The translations under genes and the position numbers were made by a program. This document shows positions 22,713-36,300 of a stretch of 64,000 nt of DNA, in pieces. Each line of letters starts with the position of its first letter. The stretch's first letter is position 1. The notes under the pieces were generated by a model. It worked only from the letters and a program-made list of their open reading frames with translations, searched no databases and was not told the DNA's origin. Origin of the DNA: Alligator mississippiensis. Lineage: Eukaryota; Chordata; Crocodylia; Alligatoridae. The stretch is from positions 48,171,036 through 48,235,035 of the forward strand of contig NC_081829.1 in NCBI RefSeq assembly GCF_030867095.1. Direction: 5' to 3'.

Positions 22713-25242
22713 CTATAAACTGAAGTATGATTGACTAGTATAAGGTAACAACATGCTCTTCATACTGCATAAGCTTACTGGACATAATTTTAAGGGTGTC
22801 AACCAGCAGTATGCAGTTTAAAATCTGTAGTGTATTCTAAATGTATTGTGCAGAATGAATGGAGAACAAGTTTTGAAGGGTTGTTAACACTTCTCATTTT
22901 ACCCTTCATCTGTGTATTGTAGGCTGACATTGCATTGCTTCACTGACTAATAACTGTAACAAAGCACTCTATTCCACACCTGCTTAAAGTATTCATTAGT
23001 GGTGTGGAGCAGCTTCTGACAAGGAGCACTTAATTCTAATCAGAATTAAATATAATGCTGCATATAACTGTCAAAACCAAACATTTCTAACCCATAAAAA
23101 GCTGCATTATTCTCTTAGTCTTCTTTGTCCTACTGACTGGCACCTTTAGAAATACCTTGAGTTATTGTCATGTTCTGAAATATTTTAGCTAAGCAAATCA
23201 TTGAGTTAGCCTCTATAAATAAAGGGATTACTGAAGGGCTGAGGAGGAAAAAGGGTAACCTTTTCTGAGAGAATGTTATCTGCTATAGATAAAAAGAGGT
23301 CCAGTGATCTGATGCAACTTCAGAGCAGAGGAATTGTTTTTAAATTCAAAATGTAGACTGAAAGCAGTTAAATAACTAAACTTAGCTGTTTGGAACAGGC
23401 TTATATGTAATGCTAAAAGCCAGTGACTGGTCTTGATGACATGCTTGGAAACAGTAGCATGACCTCAATGTTAAGGAATATTAAAGTCTGCAACACGGAT
23501 TCTCTGGCTCCATGTTAACAACTAATTTCTACAAAGTAGATGTCAGCAAAGCCAGCTGTTCAAACAAAATTTAAGAGTTTGAACTCTTAAATACTACATT
23601 TTACCTTCACTTCTGTATTGAAACAGGTTCTGGATACAACAGTAGTATCTGGTAGACCCAGGAGATGATGTATTTTCAGAATTCTTAGCTTGCTTATTGA
23701 CTAAATGTCATGGTAGTGTTTTGTTTTCGAGGTTTGGTAGTTCTGTATTGAGGTCCCCTACATGATAGGGTTCATTCTTTAGCACCTGAAATAAGAGTTT
23801 AGCGATGTTAATCTGACTTTTGTTATTCATTAAAAATCTATGAAGAAATCAGATTTTAAATAACACTCAGCCCACTAGATTATATCCTAGGTACAAACCT
23901 GAATTTTGGAGAGTTTATAATAGAACTGGTGATGCTCAATAACTTCAGTCCTGGTTCTGAATACCACTTTTATAGATTCATAGATTGTAGGTGGAATAGT
24001 TGAATAAATATATTGTATACATTTTCATTTACTCTGGTAAGTTTGAATATATTGCTCTGTATGTGATACTTAATGCATCACTCCATAAGCAGCTCTATCA
24101 TTAGTGGCAGTGTAAGATTCAATATTAATGCCAGAAATTTGGGTCCAACAACTCATACAAAGAAAGTGACTTCACTGCCTAGTCCCCTCTCATAAAAGTT
24201 GCACAGTTTGAAAAAAGAACCGAATGGTATTGTGGGGGTAAGTTCTAGGGCTTTGGCACTTTCAACTTTTAATAATCAGTTGAAACTGCATGTGCCTGGT
24301 ACTTCCCCCCCTTATCCAGATTCGGTCTGTTAAGAACAAAGGTATCATCTATAATATGATGCTACTAGTATACAACAGGGGCTGCATGTGCAATACAGAG
24401 TTGTTTTTCTCAACTGTGTGTGTCACAGTGCTTTTCAGACTTCTGCCAGCCTTTTTTCCCCACTATACTAAACTAGTAGGTGGAGATGGCCTCAATAAGC
24501 AATAACCAGTATTGGTGTTTCATGGGGAGTTCATTTTTTGCCTTAGGTAGGGAAAGTTACCTAAATAGAACTTTAGTAATCTCTTTTTCGGAAGCGAACC
24601 AAGTCAGTGTATTTAAAAATCAATACATTTTTCTACTAAATAAAGAGGGCAAGCTGGAGATAAAGTGCCAATTATTTGCTTTCTGTTACAGAAGCCATCA
24701 AATTGCAAAAGTTCAAGTATCCAAAATGTTGTTATTGACACCCATGCTTTTAAGGTGCCTAATAAATGAAAGCTTATCAATTGTCATGACTTCATTTTTC
24801 ACTTGTAGAAATCTACTGTTTGTACTAACAAAAGCAGTACTCTAAGCCCATCTGTCTTCCACTTCATTGAAAAGAAACCTGGCTGGAAAAAGTTTGAATC
24901 TATGAGGGCTGGAGTCAGCAAGTATCCTTTTTACCTTGCTGCTTGCCATTTAGTTGCTAAATTTTCAAAACAGCATTCTGTATGCAGTAAGGGGAAAACA
25001 TGTGAGAACAGGAATTCAGTTTTTTTTCAAAATACTCAGCCTGCCCCTGGATCCTTATCTGGAAGGATAATGGCTGCATTTTTCTTGCTCATCAGATTTT
25101 TATCATAACCTGTTTTAGTGAGGTCAAAACATCACTATTGCTTCTTACGAAGTCACCGATTCCTTTGTAGAATAAACCTTTGCAGGAAAGAAAGGAAACT
25201 TTAAACACTTCTGGTACTCGTGCATTGGATTTATCTTCTAGA
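22713..25242. other. Intergenic sequence downstream of CDK1
   Basis: It is AT-rich and unique-looking. An AATAAA-bearing motif near 23214 might serve as a distal CDK1 poly(A) site. The open frame at 24480-24845 has no recognisable domain and is not called. Confidence 0.55.
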
Positions 25243-25390
25243 GCAGTGGTGACAAATTTGTTTGCTCTACAGGCTAAATGAGCAGTGCCAGCTTGGTCTG
25301 CAGGCTGTATCCAGTCCATGGGCTCTATTCAGCTGCATGAGGCTTGGAAATCTGGCAGGAATTGTGGCAGTGTTAATTGCCACTGTTCCC
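25243..25390 (+). mobile_element. hAT-type MITE, left half
   Basis: It starts CAGTGGTGACAAATTTGTTTG and runs on through TGCAGGCTGTATCCAGTCCA, a layout seen in gene-poor hAT MITEs (compare the pieces at 4170 and 38253). No right end is found, so it is truncated. Confidence 0.5.
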
Positions 25391-26113
25391 CCAATGCCAA
25401 ATGTCCCTGTTTTGAACAGTTCAGGGAAATCTTTACCTTGATATGTGCTAGTGCAAATATCAGTCTGAAAGGCATTTTTCTATTGGTAGCACGTCTACTA
25501 ATGGCATTATAGTTTCATGAGCAATGGGCAAGTTGTCCTTTTATAGATGAAGAGTTGTCTCAAGTCATCTGGTTTATGGTTGCTTTCCCCATTGATTTTT
25601 CTTCACCTTTTAGAAAGGAGGCAGTTTTCTCACTAGTTCATTCTTATGCCACACATCATGAACTGATGCTACTGAAACCACCACACAAGTCCTTTTCCCT
25701 GCCCTACGGAGCTTGCCGTACTAAGACAAGAAATACAAGGGAAGGGAAATAAGTCGACAGTTCCAGGAAAGAAAAATCTGCAGAAAATCACAGTGTTTAA
25801 TACTTGCCTGAAGTGGGTGCTTTTTGTGGGGGGGAAGGAGGGAGGAAAGGAGGAAGGAACAAGTGGAAAATTAAAAAAGGTGGGGTTTTTTCCCTTTTGA
25901 GTCTGGGTCTTGTGTTTTATTCCATGATATGACTTTCCTTCCTTGTTTATGTTGAAACAAGGAAGGGATCCTAGAAGTGAGTTTTAGGAAGAATTTAAGA
26001 GGATATTGATGGGCAAGTGAGAGAGTGCTCCAAGTGCAAAGAGTGCCCAGAAAGAGTATGAAACTACAAATCCAGGAGAGACTGAGCACAAGTAGACATG
26101 AGCATAGGGAAGG

Positions 26114-26388
26114 AGGCCCCTGCTACACGTTACATATATTATGCAATTAACAGGTTAATCACACAATAAATCTAGATAGGTTGCAAGTGCAGAATAATTA
26201 TGACGCAATTGAACTGGTTAATTGCACAATAAATTTAGGCCAGCCACATGTGCAAAGTAATTATCACATGATAAAAAGGACTATCCAGCTATAAAAAGAG
26301 TCAGCCAGCTATGAAGTTAGTGCTTGAAAATATGTAACTCTGTAGCTGGTTTCTAGCCAGCTTTAATTTGAATGTTGTAGCAGGGCCC
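26114..26388. mobile_element. MITE with GGCCCCTGCTAC ends
   Basis: The left end GGCCCCTGCTACACGTTACAT and the right end AATGTTGTAGCAGGGCC are imperfect inverted repeats about 275 bp apart. Internally AATTAACAGGTTAATCACACAATAAA and a near copy GGTTAATTGCACAATAAA recur about 60 bp apart. The superfamily is not assigned. Confidence 0.6.
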
Positions 26389-26629
26389 CAAGTTTTTTCA
26401 GTTTACCTGAATGACACACGTTAACACATGGGATTTCTTTAGCTTGACACTGGCTTTTTATCTAACAGTCTAAGCAACTTATTTTTTGTCTCTGAAACAA
26501 TGTGTCTATTACATCTCAGGTTCCCTGTATTTCTCTGATGCAGCTCACCAAGTGGTAGCTGACTCATATGTTGCCTTGTGAACTAACCTGTTTTATTGGG
26601 TCTTTTAGTAACAAACTTCTGGTAAAAGA

Positions 26630-26935
26630 AGGGTGCCTATATACAAGCACGGAGGCTGCTCCGACGCGCTGGAATTCCAGTACATTGGAGTAGACTCAAT
26701 TAATCTGCTGTCTGCTTGATTAATCAAGTCTGCTGGAGCATGGGAATTGCCATGCGGCTTCCTTCCTGCGTCTCACGTATCAGCAGCCCCACACTTAAAA
26801 ATGGAGACGAGAGCACTTTATCTAAAGCTCATGTGAGCTTTAGTTCAAGTGCCCCTGCTGCCATTTTTAAGCACAGGGGCACTGATACAAGCAACACCAC
26901 ACCGCAGCCCCAGAGCATGTGTAAAAGTACCCGAA
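26630..26935. mobile_element. Foldback MITE, family copy 3
   Basis: The left end is GGGTGCCTATATACAAGC and the right end GCATGTGTAAAAGTACCC. The central facing arms are GCACTTTATCTAAAGCTC and GAGCTTTAGTTCAAGTGC, with outer complementary AAAAATGG / CCATTTTT. It shares its arm design with the copies at 7140 and 12563. Confidence 0.65.
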
Positions 26936-28269
26936 ATGGTCACTTTTCTTTTCCTCTCTGGTACTATGGTCAGTCTCTTACTTGTATTTATCATATCACT
27001 TGAGGCCTTCACTCAAGATATGGTCCCATTCTCCTAGGTACGGTATAAACATTGTTCCTGTACAAGCAGCTTTTGTGAACCCAGTACAGCTAGCTTATAG
27101 AACAATTTAAGAAAGGAGTATTCTGATTCTGAACCACATGACAAAGTGAACTTAAACAGAAAAAGGGAAGCATGTGTACTGCATGTGGCCAGACTGAGTT
27201 CAGTGGAAAAATCATTTAATTTAGAGGAAAATGAGAGAGCAGCTGTACTTCATTACCTGCCATTTTACAGAGTGGATAGTTAGTGCTGCAGGGAAGAAGG
27301 TTAGGAAAGTGATGTGTAACAAGGGGATGTAGGTTAATGATTAAAAAGAAATTATGAACAATGCTACATACTTCCTAAAAATAAAACTTGGAAAATGTCC
27401 CTCATGTACAAGGCTGATTCTTATTTCAATGTATTAACTAAATCACTGTAATAGCTATGGGACAACCCAATGGGTCTAGTGGTAAATGGGAAATACACTT
27501 TATTAAAACCATAATGTCAAATATGCCTCAGCTCTAATTCCATTGATGTTATTATATCAGGATTAAATCTGGCCCTTCATTTTTCTGTGTGGATCTGTCT
27601 CCAGCACATATCTAAGTGAATTTTTCTAATGGTCTAAGAACTTCCTTCACTTGAAATCTGAAAATATTTGGAGAGACTATTGAACTGAAAAATGCTATTT
27701 GAACATCATCTCTCCCTCTTCACCCACACAACCCCCAGTCCTCATGATGTAATGTAGAGATAAGCACTACGTTAGCTGCAGCACGCCTCCACCCTGGCTA
27801 ATCTATTCTGTTATGTTGTATTGCAGGAAAAGGGCAAGAGGGGTATGGACACAGGATCCATCGGGGATGCAAATGCTTGAGGACAGTGCTTGGAGGAGTC
27901 CTACCACTAGAAGAGAACTATCCAATTTGCAGAACTGGAGCTGTCTGGATTTTGCAACTACTAAGCAGCAATTTAAGAATCAATAAATTATTATTACATA
28001 ACCAAAGTCCCTTTTTGCTCAAGGAAAAAGACTGTGAAATGGGCTCTATGGCGATCATCTCCAGTAAATGATTCAAAACTTACCAACAACCCACATTAGC
28101 CTTCTTATGATTGTATCAGTATTGCTAGCAATTCCTGTAAAACCTTATGTTTGCATCTCATTGTTTTGCTTATGCAATGGAAGAACAATGTTTAATGCTG
28201 GTACTTTCAGGATGAAGAGATTCCTTAGCAGGTTGATGGCTTATCAGTTGTAAAACAGCTTGTTGCTAT
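26936..28269. other. Intergenic, no recognised feature
   Basis: This is an AT-rich stretch with no gene, RNA or classified repeat that I can support. Confidence 0.55.
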
Positions 28270-28915
28270 ATCTTCTTCCTGAAAGGCCTGTGCCAATTTA
28301 CTGCAATATAAAAATAAGCCAGCAGCTCATATGTGCTCTTGTTGCAAAAAAAGCCACCAGCATACTGAGTTTTATTAACAAGAGTATCACTTTCAAATCA
28401 AGTGATTCTTCTTCTCTGTTGAGGCCTCATCTGGTATACCAGGCCTCAGACTGGTGAGGCCTCACCTGGATGACTGTGTCCAGTTTTGGGTCAGATTAGA
28501 AAGTCCAGTACAGAACAACAAAACTGGTTAGGGGCCTGGGAGACAAGATTTATGAGGAAAGATTGAAAGGGTTAGGGGTATTTAGTCTGGAGTAAACAAG
28601 ACTGAGGAAGAATTTGTTAACAGTCTTCAAATAACTGAAGGACAAATGGGCTTCCCTCTGTGGCTGTAAGGGATAGGACTAAGAACACTGGCCTCAAGCT
28701 GCATCAGAGGAAATTTAGGATAGTGATTAGGTGGAACTTTCTGATCATGAGGGTTGTCAAACATTGGAAACAGCTACCTAGAGAAATTGTAGAATCGCCA
28801 TCCTTTCAAATTTTCAAGAGCAGGTGGCTGGGATGGTTTATTTAGTCAGAGATGATCATGCCCTGAGCAGGCGGTTGGACTAGATAACCTTATGATCCTA
28901 CTTTCCTATGATCCT
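28270..28915 (+). mobile_element. CR1-type LINE 3' fragment, old
   Basis: It has translated traces CALVAKKATSILSFINKS, then KFRIVIRWNFLIMRVVKHWK and QLPREIVESPSFQIFKSR, which match CR1 ORF2 C-terminal blocks. The 3' end reads CTTTCCTATGATCCTG. It is considerably decayed. Confidence 0.8.
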
Positions 28916-30299
28916 GCTGTGGTCCACCAGTCCATTCAGTAAAAATATGTTGAAATGTTTGAAGTATTAGGCACAATCTGTGTTGATTGTGTTTTATAAC
29001 GTAATCAAAGCAAGTCTTGATGAGAATAGTAGGGTTGGCTCACTTGGTTTTAGCCAACTACTAAAACTGTGAGACAGTTATGATGCTTTTTTGGAATCAC
29101 AGATCTTTCCCAAGAATATTACTTAAAAATCTAGCCAACTCTTAAGACCTAATACTAAGATCATATAAGTCAACATCAAGAAAGGAATTGCCATTGTCTT
29201 CTATGGACTTCAGAGAGATGAGCTAACTAATTTTTTACTGAAAGTATTGTAGGCCTTTGTTTTAGTGGGTTATTTACTTGCTGGATCCCACATCCATTTC
29301 ATTAAAAGCCTTTTAAAAAGTGATTCACTTCACTTTAACTCAGTGTGATATAGGGAGTTTTCCCCGTTAGAAGTTTCTCAGTTAGTTTCTTGTTGGAGAA
29401 ACACTTGCACGGTTTGAGCACAAGAACTTAGCAAACGTTTTCCATGGAGGGTCTTGTTTTCCATCAGCGTAAATGGGGATATAGACCCAACCTTCTTTTG
29501 ATTCTTTGCATAACAAAAGGAATGTTGAATTCAAAGAATGGACCACTGCCCAATTTGGGTTATTAAAGGGTTATTTTAGTTTCAAAACAGTTTTGGTGCC
29601 CTGTAATAAGGCCCAGCTCATGTGGACTGCTGCTTTTTTCCTCCCTCTTTCAGCACCATTGATTTGTCCCTTTTTTCCTTATCATGAACTATTAACCTAA
29701 TCGGTGTCACTGCTGCAGTTGTCAGGAGGAACGGCTTCAAGCCTTGTGTTATTGGCTTTTGAAGCCTAAAAGGATAGCATTGTAACTATTTGTGTATGGT
29801 CCAGTTATTTGTGTATGGTCTTTCCATCAGAGCTTGAAAAAGTCAGGGGGGTGACCTTTAGACGAACACTTCGACTGAGTGTGAGAACAGCTCACTGACT
29901 CATAACATTTCTCAGCTCCAAAGTACACTCAGACAATTTGTGGCACATATGAGTGGTGGCGGGTAGAGACCAAGGGTCAATTTCTCTCATAACAGCTATC
30001 TTAATGGACCAGACTGAATGTTTGAGAGTGCTGTAGCCTAGTAGGTCTTCAGACACATGTGGAAACTACAGCATGTTTAACCTAGTTTAAGGCAACTTCC
30101 ATCTCATGCTTTTAACAATGCAACTATTGTTGCAAGGTAGCTACACTTGAAACTCTACTCCCACCTTTACGATTCTTTGCTCCTTTGACCTGTGCAAACG
30201 AGAGTGAACGAATACTACCAACTCTATGTGCTAGGGGTGTGCCCCTGCAGGCTATTTTCATCAAGAAACCATCACTGTGGTAAAAAAGCAATTTCTTCT
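28916..30299. other. Intergenic, one short tandem repeat
   Basis: Only a 19-bp tandem doublet (TATTTGTGTATGGTC at 29787 and 29806) stands out. No gene is supported. Confidence 0.55.
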
Positions 30300-30385
30300 C
30301 TTGACTGCTGTTATTTTGCTGTGAGATTTTGAACAAGTTGCTAAGCCTGGTTTGCTTATTTTCAATCTCTTTTTTTGAAAAATGG
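30300..30385 (+). mobile_element. Possible MIR (ancient SINE) fragment
   Basis: GCTGTGAGATTTTGAACAAG, followed by TTGCTAAGCCT and later a GAAAAATGG piece, resembles the MIR consensus core (TGTGACCTTGGGCAAGTCAC, CTAAAATGG-like end). It is heavily mutated. The assignment is from memory of the consensus. Confidence 0.4.
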
Positions 30386-33300
30386 TGGGAGAGGGGTTTA
30401 CTCTTCACACCTGTGTAGTAAGGATAAATTAGTATTGTTTTATCAGAGTCTGAAAATGAGAAAAGTTTATTATCTATGACACTTGCCTGTGTTTTAACTA
30501 CATAGGAAGAGGTTCTTGGATTCCTGCCACATTGACTCAAAATCTGTTACATCTGCTCAGTCTACTTTTAAAACTGCAATTTGAGGACCAGGGATTACAG
30601 CATTCATGAATTCTCATCTAGTCTAGGGCTTTATCTTCAGATATACTGAGTACCTACAATTCTGAATTTCTGGGGTAATCACAGTGCTCAGCATCCCTCC
30701 CAGATAGGAAAGAAGATTAAAGAAACAATAGGCAAGTGCAGCAGAATGCATTTAGAAAAATCAGTAGATGGCTGAGAAAGCTTAAAACATTAGATGCTTT
30801 GCATAAAGAAAGCAAGATTTGTGGGGGAATTTTTCCTTAAAGGTTGTCTGAAAAATAAATCATGATCTTAATGGTAGTATAAAATGAACACAGATGACAC
30901 AGACTTTGAAAATGTGGTTTCTGATTGCTTTCCAGAAATATCTTATTTGTAGTTTCACCAGGTTAACTGATTTATTAATGGATTTAATTTCTTTCTCACT
31001 CCCCCTCCCCCCCTCCCCTTTGGTGGGAAAATGCAATGAAAATAATAACAGCAGGAAAAGGAAAGGCTATTTTGGACAACTATCAAGCTGTACCTAATAA
31101 ATGTTGAACTGCATTCGCTATAAAAAGTGACTAAAACTATATTCTTAGCCATTGTCATGAACATTTTTGTTTTTGTTTTGTTCTTGACCACAAGATGTCA
31201 CTATGGTATCTAAATACTAATGACCACAACAGAAAAGAGAACAAATATCAGATTCTTATGGCTCCATGAAAAATGGAATGGTATTTATTTTCTGGTAGGC
31301 AGCCAAGCTGAAAATACTATCTGAACTGAAAGCTTTTCATGAAACATCTGGACAGTTAAATTCTTCTAACTTCAAAGATGTCCAGCAAGACGCTGACTTC
31401 TTCTTCAAAAAAAAGTTACTTAAATTCACATTCAAAAGCCTCTGTAAACAGTCTCATGCTAAAAATAATTATCAGAAAGATTTAACGTAATAGTATGTGC
31501 TAGAGAGGTAGCAGTTGTGAGTCAATATGTTAAACTATATGAGTCTCTAATCAGCATCACAAGCCTTGCTGATTGTCCACAACAGCCAGTTTTGTTTTAT
31601 AGAACCTGCTAGTTTAACCTACAGCTTTCTGTTCTGTGCTTCTAAGACCACAGTATGCATAAAACACCTCTGGCTTCATTTATGAATAGTTTTCTAAGCA
31701 ACTTTTAAATGAAGGGCCAGGCTGTCAGCTGGTGTCAATTAGTTTTACACCAGCAGAGGAGATTGCCCTCAGAGGTTTTTAAACAGTTTTATTTCCATTT
31801 GTTGAATTTAACTTTAGCTAAAGCTAAAAGCAGAACCATGCAAGAATCATGTGCTTCAACTGACTTGATCTTGCTCCATGATATAAAGGATTTACATGGT
31901 CATATGCACGCTAACATTAATTATGACTAGTAGTTGGTTTTACAAGATAGGTAGTAATATGTGAATATTCAATGAAGGCAAGTTAACACTAATAATACAG
32001 TTCAACTATCTGCTTGGCAGGTAGTTGTAATAGGCAATAGAAATGGGGGTGGATATTTTGTCTGAAAGTCTGGTAAAATATGCTGCTTGTCACCCAACTC
32101 TTCTTTAAGTCTTTGCAACATGGACTTTCCTGAGATGTTTGCACACAGTTAAGTAACAATGCACTACTGAAAATAAAATGTGTGTTTGTGTTGACTGCAT
32201 TTCAAAACCTAAGCTACTGTCAGAAAACATGTTACAACAACTGGAAAAGTAATAGCAATTGTCTTGCTGCATGCAGGTTATAGGACAATTTTCAATGAGG
32301 GAAATGTGAAACTAAGCACACTTCATGAAATGTCTATAGATAAGTTAAACGACATGCACAGGTGTGTATAATCTGACTGTAGCTTCCTAACCCAGTTAAA
32401 AAGATATAGCAGAACACTTTATCCATCAGTGAAATTTTGCTAAAGAAAGGACTGCAGGATTTAGCCCATCCTCAAATATAACTCACAGAAATTTCTCCTT
32501 AATCCAGCCTGTGGTCCTTCCCATTAGAAATGATCAACTACACAACCTTGATATTCAGTCCAGGAAGGAGCATCCTCAGTTCTGATTAACTGATGAAATG
32601 CAATTAATAATATATGTGAACTCAGACCTCAGAGATGGGTGCAAATTGGAATCTCAGATCTATACACCCTAAATAGTCAGGAAGTAGAAAGCAATAACTC
32701 ATCCTGTCTGTATAATGATAGGAAGAGCCCAAACACAAATGCCAGTGAACTTTTGGAGAGTTTAGTCTTTATTAAAACTTGGACTCATCTCTAACATTTC
32801 AGCTAAGCTTTCTTGGACGGATTTAAGCAGAGATAACAAAATGAAACATTTTCCTTACTCCAGGACTACAACTTTTCCCTCAGATGTTTAGTTGCAACTC
32901 TTTACCCCATATCCAAAATGGGATAAGTACCAATCACTAGCCAAAATATTTAAAGTTTTTCATCAGAATGAATTTTCCTAATATAAGTCCACAATTAAAT
33001 ATTCTCAAATACCACTTTCTCTCTTTTACCAGCTTGCTGTGCATGATGGAGACTAGACTAGAACAGTTAAAAGGAAGATGAGAGACAAAAGACATGATGA
33101 TTTAAACAAATGCCAGTGTGAAAAAGGCTTTAAAAAATCCTGTCACTTAAGTTTTTTCCTGATAAATACAAATTTATTTTTTCAGAAGAAAGACCTTATT
33201 TTGTGTTGGATCTGAATCAGTGCAACATAAAACGTTGCTTTTGTTTAGGTACGGTATAAACAGTGGCTATTTGTTTGATTTGATGTTTTAAATTTCTTAG

Positions 33301-36300
33301 GAAAGAAGTAATGGATTTTTTTAATTGATTGAACTTTTAGGAGCCTGGAAGGAATTTTCCACCAGATAATAAGAAATGTCTTTTAAAAATAGGGCCAAAT
33401 CCTGAGCTGAGGTAATCTGGCATAGCTTGATGGATGTCTGTGCTGATTCACACCAGCTGAAGATCAGCCCCTTATTGTGTTCATGGTTTAGTCTAAAATG
33501 CCTTATGTGGGCACAGGGCTTCACCTGTGGAGAGCTTCCTTTTATTGGCAGCACAGACTACACCTGCCAGGTTTGTCTCTAAACTGTGATTATCACATTT
33601 ACAATAAGAAAAAACTATTTCAGCATTACCTCCAGCACAGGAAGTATAACTATATTTCAGCATTCCATCCAGCAGGCAGCAAAAATACATGCATACCTGC
33701 AGTGTTATTTTTCAAAGGCTAGAATCAAATTTCACATTAGGTGAATCTAGTAGGTGACAGGTCACAATCTCCTCCATAAAACCATCATGGAAAGCAAAGC
33801 TTCTTTAGCAGCACTCAGAAATCAACCAAAATCCCCCATGGACTTTCCCCCCCTCCCCTCTCCAAACTCCCTCCCCCCCAAAAAACCAAACAAACCACAA
33901 AACAAAACAAAACAGAAGCAGAGTTACCAGTACATACAAACCTACTGTCAGGTCAACAAGAAGCCCACATCCCACCATGGTTATTTCTTCAGTTGTCTTT
34001 TGTGTTTTATTTAGACAACCAGTTGTCTGGCCATTAAACCCAGTTCTTCAAATATTCTGCTATTTTGAGTCTCTTGGAAAAGATCTGACATGCTACTGTA
34101 CTACAACAACAGCTTAGTAAGAAATAAGATCATCATGGAGGTGTAATTAACCAGGAACAATGAAGTCATTTGCTTTACAAATGCAGTTTTTTGTGGAAGA
34201 CTGAACCAGCCAAGTCTTGGATTATTTTAAGTGGAATCTAATTCTAGTCCTGTAATTTTGGTGCTTTCACCAATGGTCTTTAATCAGATCAAACAGAGGT
34301 ATTAATTCTTGCTGCCTGTCCCAAACAGATTTGGACTACAGATGAACGCACTTCTAAGGGTTTGAATTCAACATAATGAATGAGATAAGATCAGCTGTTT
34401 GGAGAAGAAAGCTTTACGCTGAGCTACAGCCTTTGAAAGCATCTTAACTTAAAGTATATGTACATCTATTTATCTTCCTGACTGGAATGGAATTCCTTTT
34501 CATGGGTACATTAATCATTTATCTCTCTCCTGCAGTACATTGTGGTTAGAGTCAGTACCAATGGTCTCTTATTATTCTATTATGACCTCTCAAAGACTTG
34601 GATATGTTGAGATTAGGTAAGACATTTAAAGTTTTGATGCTTGGGTGAAGCTTATATGAGATGACAATGGCTCTTTCAACTTCCCCTAAAATGTCCTACC
34701 CTATGATAGGAGCAAACCTCACAGGACAGCCCCCACCCTTCCCTTTAATTCATTCTGTCTTACAAGGGGAATAGCAGACAGCAATTCAACCAGCCACCCA
34801 GGCCAAATGAAAGCACAGTTATTGTAGGCCGGTAAATTAGACCCCAGCTCCTAGAAGCATCAGATTATTTAGAATTTAGTTTTCATTTAAATGAAACCAA
34901 ATTTGTAGCACCTGAGCATTGGGGAAAACAAAGTTTAAAAATCTGAACTACATTGTAACTATGTTCTTCCTGAGCTCACTGATAGACTACAATGATACCT
35001 CTTGAAGCTGTGAACTACTCTACTGCTCTGGGGACCACATCAACACCCAGTAGAAGACTGTTGTAGTATGAGTGGCAGATTGCAGCAACCAAGCTCAGCT
35101 GGCCATCCAGGTAAATTCTAATTGCTGGTAGAGTGCCTTATTGTAGCTGCTGCCCCTCCAGGAGACATAATCTTCTACAGCACCTGAGGGAGATAATCCT
35201 TTAGTACTCTTCCTGCTGAAAACACAGCCCATGTTGCAATGTCTCTGGAAGAAAAGGTGGCATAAATGGCCAGTCCAAGCAGGAAGCAGAATTAAAGGAT
35301 AATTTTGTATGGTCCTAGAATCCTCAACTCTTGCATCAGTTCACCTCTTGCACTGCTTTCAGTTAACTGAGGGTGATTTCTTTAATTAACCACATATTTG
35401 TAAGTGCCAAATAATATCTATAAGAATTGTATCATAGACATACTGAACAAAATGCTTCTCAGAATGTTTGATTTAGGAAAAAAAGGTGAATGTCACTGAT
35501 AGTCTCTCTGTACAAATACTTGCTCCTACTCCACATGAAACTTCAATAAACCATATGCTGTTCTTGAACAAGCATACGTCAATAGCATACATCATTAACA
35601 GAAATACTGCTTTTTTGTACCGGTCTCATACTTAATTACAAAGCAGCTCTTAAAAATAACAACATGATTAACCTACCTTTCTCCAGAAATGCTCAGATAG
35701 GGGTCATTAGAGAAGCACCATTGTTTAGGAGGTATTTATGTCTTTATAGCTCAAGACATACAGGTTTTCTTTTTGGCTGGGCAGCCATTTTCTCTTTTCT
35801 CTGTGTTCAGTTCCTAGAAGATGTTGAATCCCATTGCCGAAAATCTAGAGAAGGGCTGTAGCAGAATCACTGCTTCCATAAGGGAATCTGAACTGAACTT
35901 TAGGAACTGGTCTCTGGTGAGAAGCACATTCAAAAACATACTAGGATGCTGTAGTTGGGAAGCCTACATCTATTTGATTTTGTGTTAAGCGCATACTCTT
36001 TCTCATTCTACATCACAGCTGGAACAAAGATGGAAAGAATGGGAAAAATAGAATCTGGTTTGAAAGAGAACTTTTAAAAGCAGATAATGTTCTAATAATC
36101 CATACTCTGAAATGCAATGCAATGCAGAGGAAAAGGAAAAAGCTGAAAAGACTTCCGGGAGTCTATAGGCCTATAAAAGCTGATTTGATAAGTAATTTGA
36201 ACATTTAAAGGATGGCTGTTTTGAAGGAATGACATCCATTTTTAGAGCTGAAAGGATTTTAGTGTGGCAGATCAAAGCTAAAGTATTTGAGGTTTGTATT

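Noticed and set aside
30124-30540. 138-codon minus-strand open frame
   Set aside because: It overlaps a probable MIR fragment; composition is unremarkable and no homology is recognised.
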